Positions 21,725 to 21,812 of a stretch of DNA of 21,812 nt are shown here, in pieces (the first letter of the stretch is position 1; every line of letters starts with the position of its first letter). Location of the stretch: positions 1 to 21,812 of the forward strand of contig DHDR01000024.1 of the NCBI GenBank assembly GCA_002399445.1. Reading direction: 5' to 3'. Position numbers and translations under genes: made by a program. The stretch is from Ruminococcaceae bacterium UBA4871 (GTDB taxonomy: Bacteria; Bacillota; Clostridia; Oscillospirales; Acutalibacteraceae). Under the pieces are notes generated by a model. That model saw only the letters and a program-made list of their open reading frames with translations. It did no database searches and was not told where the DNA came from.

Positions 21725-21812
21725 TGACCTGAACCCCGAAAACTGAGACAATAGAAAAGTTAGTCACAATATGATAAAATGCAAATGGAGTGATTAACAT
21801 GAAAAAACGGTT
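21725..21812 (+). mobile_element. Left end of an IS3-family insertion sequence (cut by the window edge)
   Basis: TGACCTGAACCCCGAAAACT followed by GAGACA (21725-21750) matches the form of IS3-family (IS150-like) terminal inverted repeats, which begin TG and run TGACCCCCAAAA...GGACA. A ribosome site TGGAGTG and an ORF beginning MKKR follow 49 bases inside, at the place where OrfA starts in this family. The right end, the rest of the transposase and the target duplication lie outside the window. Confidence 0.75.
21799..21812 (+). CDS. IS3-family transposase OrfA, N-terminal fragment (window edge)
   Basis: Only ATG and the next codons (Met-Lys-Lys-Arg and part of one more) are visible, preceded by ATGGAGTGATTAAC. 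OrfA proteins of IS3-family elements commonly begin MKKR followed by an aromatic residue and a helix-turn-helix. The call rests mainly on the terminal repeat upstream. Confidence 0.6.

Noticed and set aside
21775..21780. Promoter TAAAAT for the transposase ORF
   Set aside because: No -35 is found at 16-18 bases. It may still be functional, but it cannot be supported.

Overview
The window looks like a chromosomal segment of a low-to-mid GC, spore-forming Clostridia bacterium, probably Oscillospiraceae/Ruminococcaceae. This rests on the Firmicutes order of the nusA-infB operon, a SpoVT gene, strong AGGAGG ribosome binding sites, sigma-A promoters with 17-bp spacers, and several TTG starts. The family placement is an inference from protein character, not from a search. 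Most of the window is core housekeeping DNA. The accessory or unexplained parts are the 4.2-4.9 kb gap, two small membrane-protein genes at 6.4-7.1 kb, a minus-strand trio at 19.9-20.9 kb, and the last 300 bases.

Layout. Bases 1-342: a terminator, then a 5S rRNA gene with its own promoter and terminator. Bases 409-2868: DAHP synthase (aromatic amino acids), a small zinc-ribbon protein, then a two-gene unit of the biotin transporter component BioY and a cysteine-rich DUF1284 protein. Bases 3099-4157: promoter, structured leader, rplM and rpsI (ribosomal proteins L13 and S9), terminator. Bases 4158-4895: a long AT-rich gap with hairpins, a perfect match to the WalR box and two possible promoters. 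It precedes a secreted DUF348/G5/3D cell-wall protein (4896-6146). Bases 6302-7254: a promoter, two small uncharacterised membrane proteins and a strong terminator. Bases 7335-8708: rpe (pentose phosphate pathway) and spoVT (sporulation regulator).

Bases 8747-17320 hold the transcription/translation operon rimP-nusA-ylxR(rnpM)-ylxQ-infB-rbfA-nrnA-truB-ribF, followed by rpsO with its own promoter and structured leader. Many of these genes overlap by 4 to 20 bases, so translation is likely coupled. Together they cover 30S maturation (RimP, RbfA), transcription elongation and termination (NusA), initiation (IF2), tRNA modification (TruB), nano-RNA turnover (NrnA) and flavin cofactor synthesis (RibF). 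Terminator-like hairpins lie in the rimP leader and between infB and rbfA.

Bases 17330-19836: a convergent DUF378 membrane protein, then proB-proA (first two steps of proline synthesis). Bases 19858-20882, minus strand: three small uncharacterised proteins in one operon, with a sigma-E-like (sporulation) promoter candidate. Bases 20961-21428: a YfcE/MJ0936-type phosphodiesterase. Bases 21541-21716: an apparent free-standing structured RNA with a consensus promoter and terminator, of no family I recognise. The window ends inside the left end of an IS3-family insertion sequence (terminal repeat 21725-21750, transposase OrfA start 21799).
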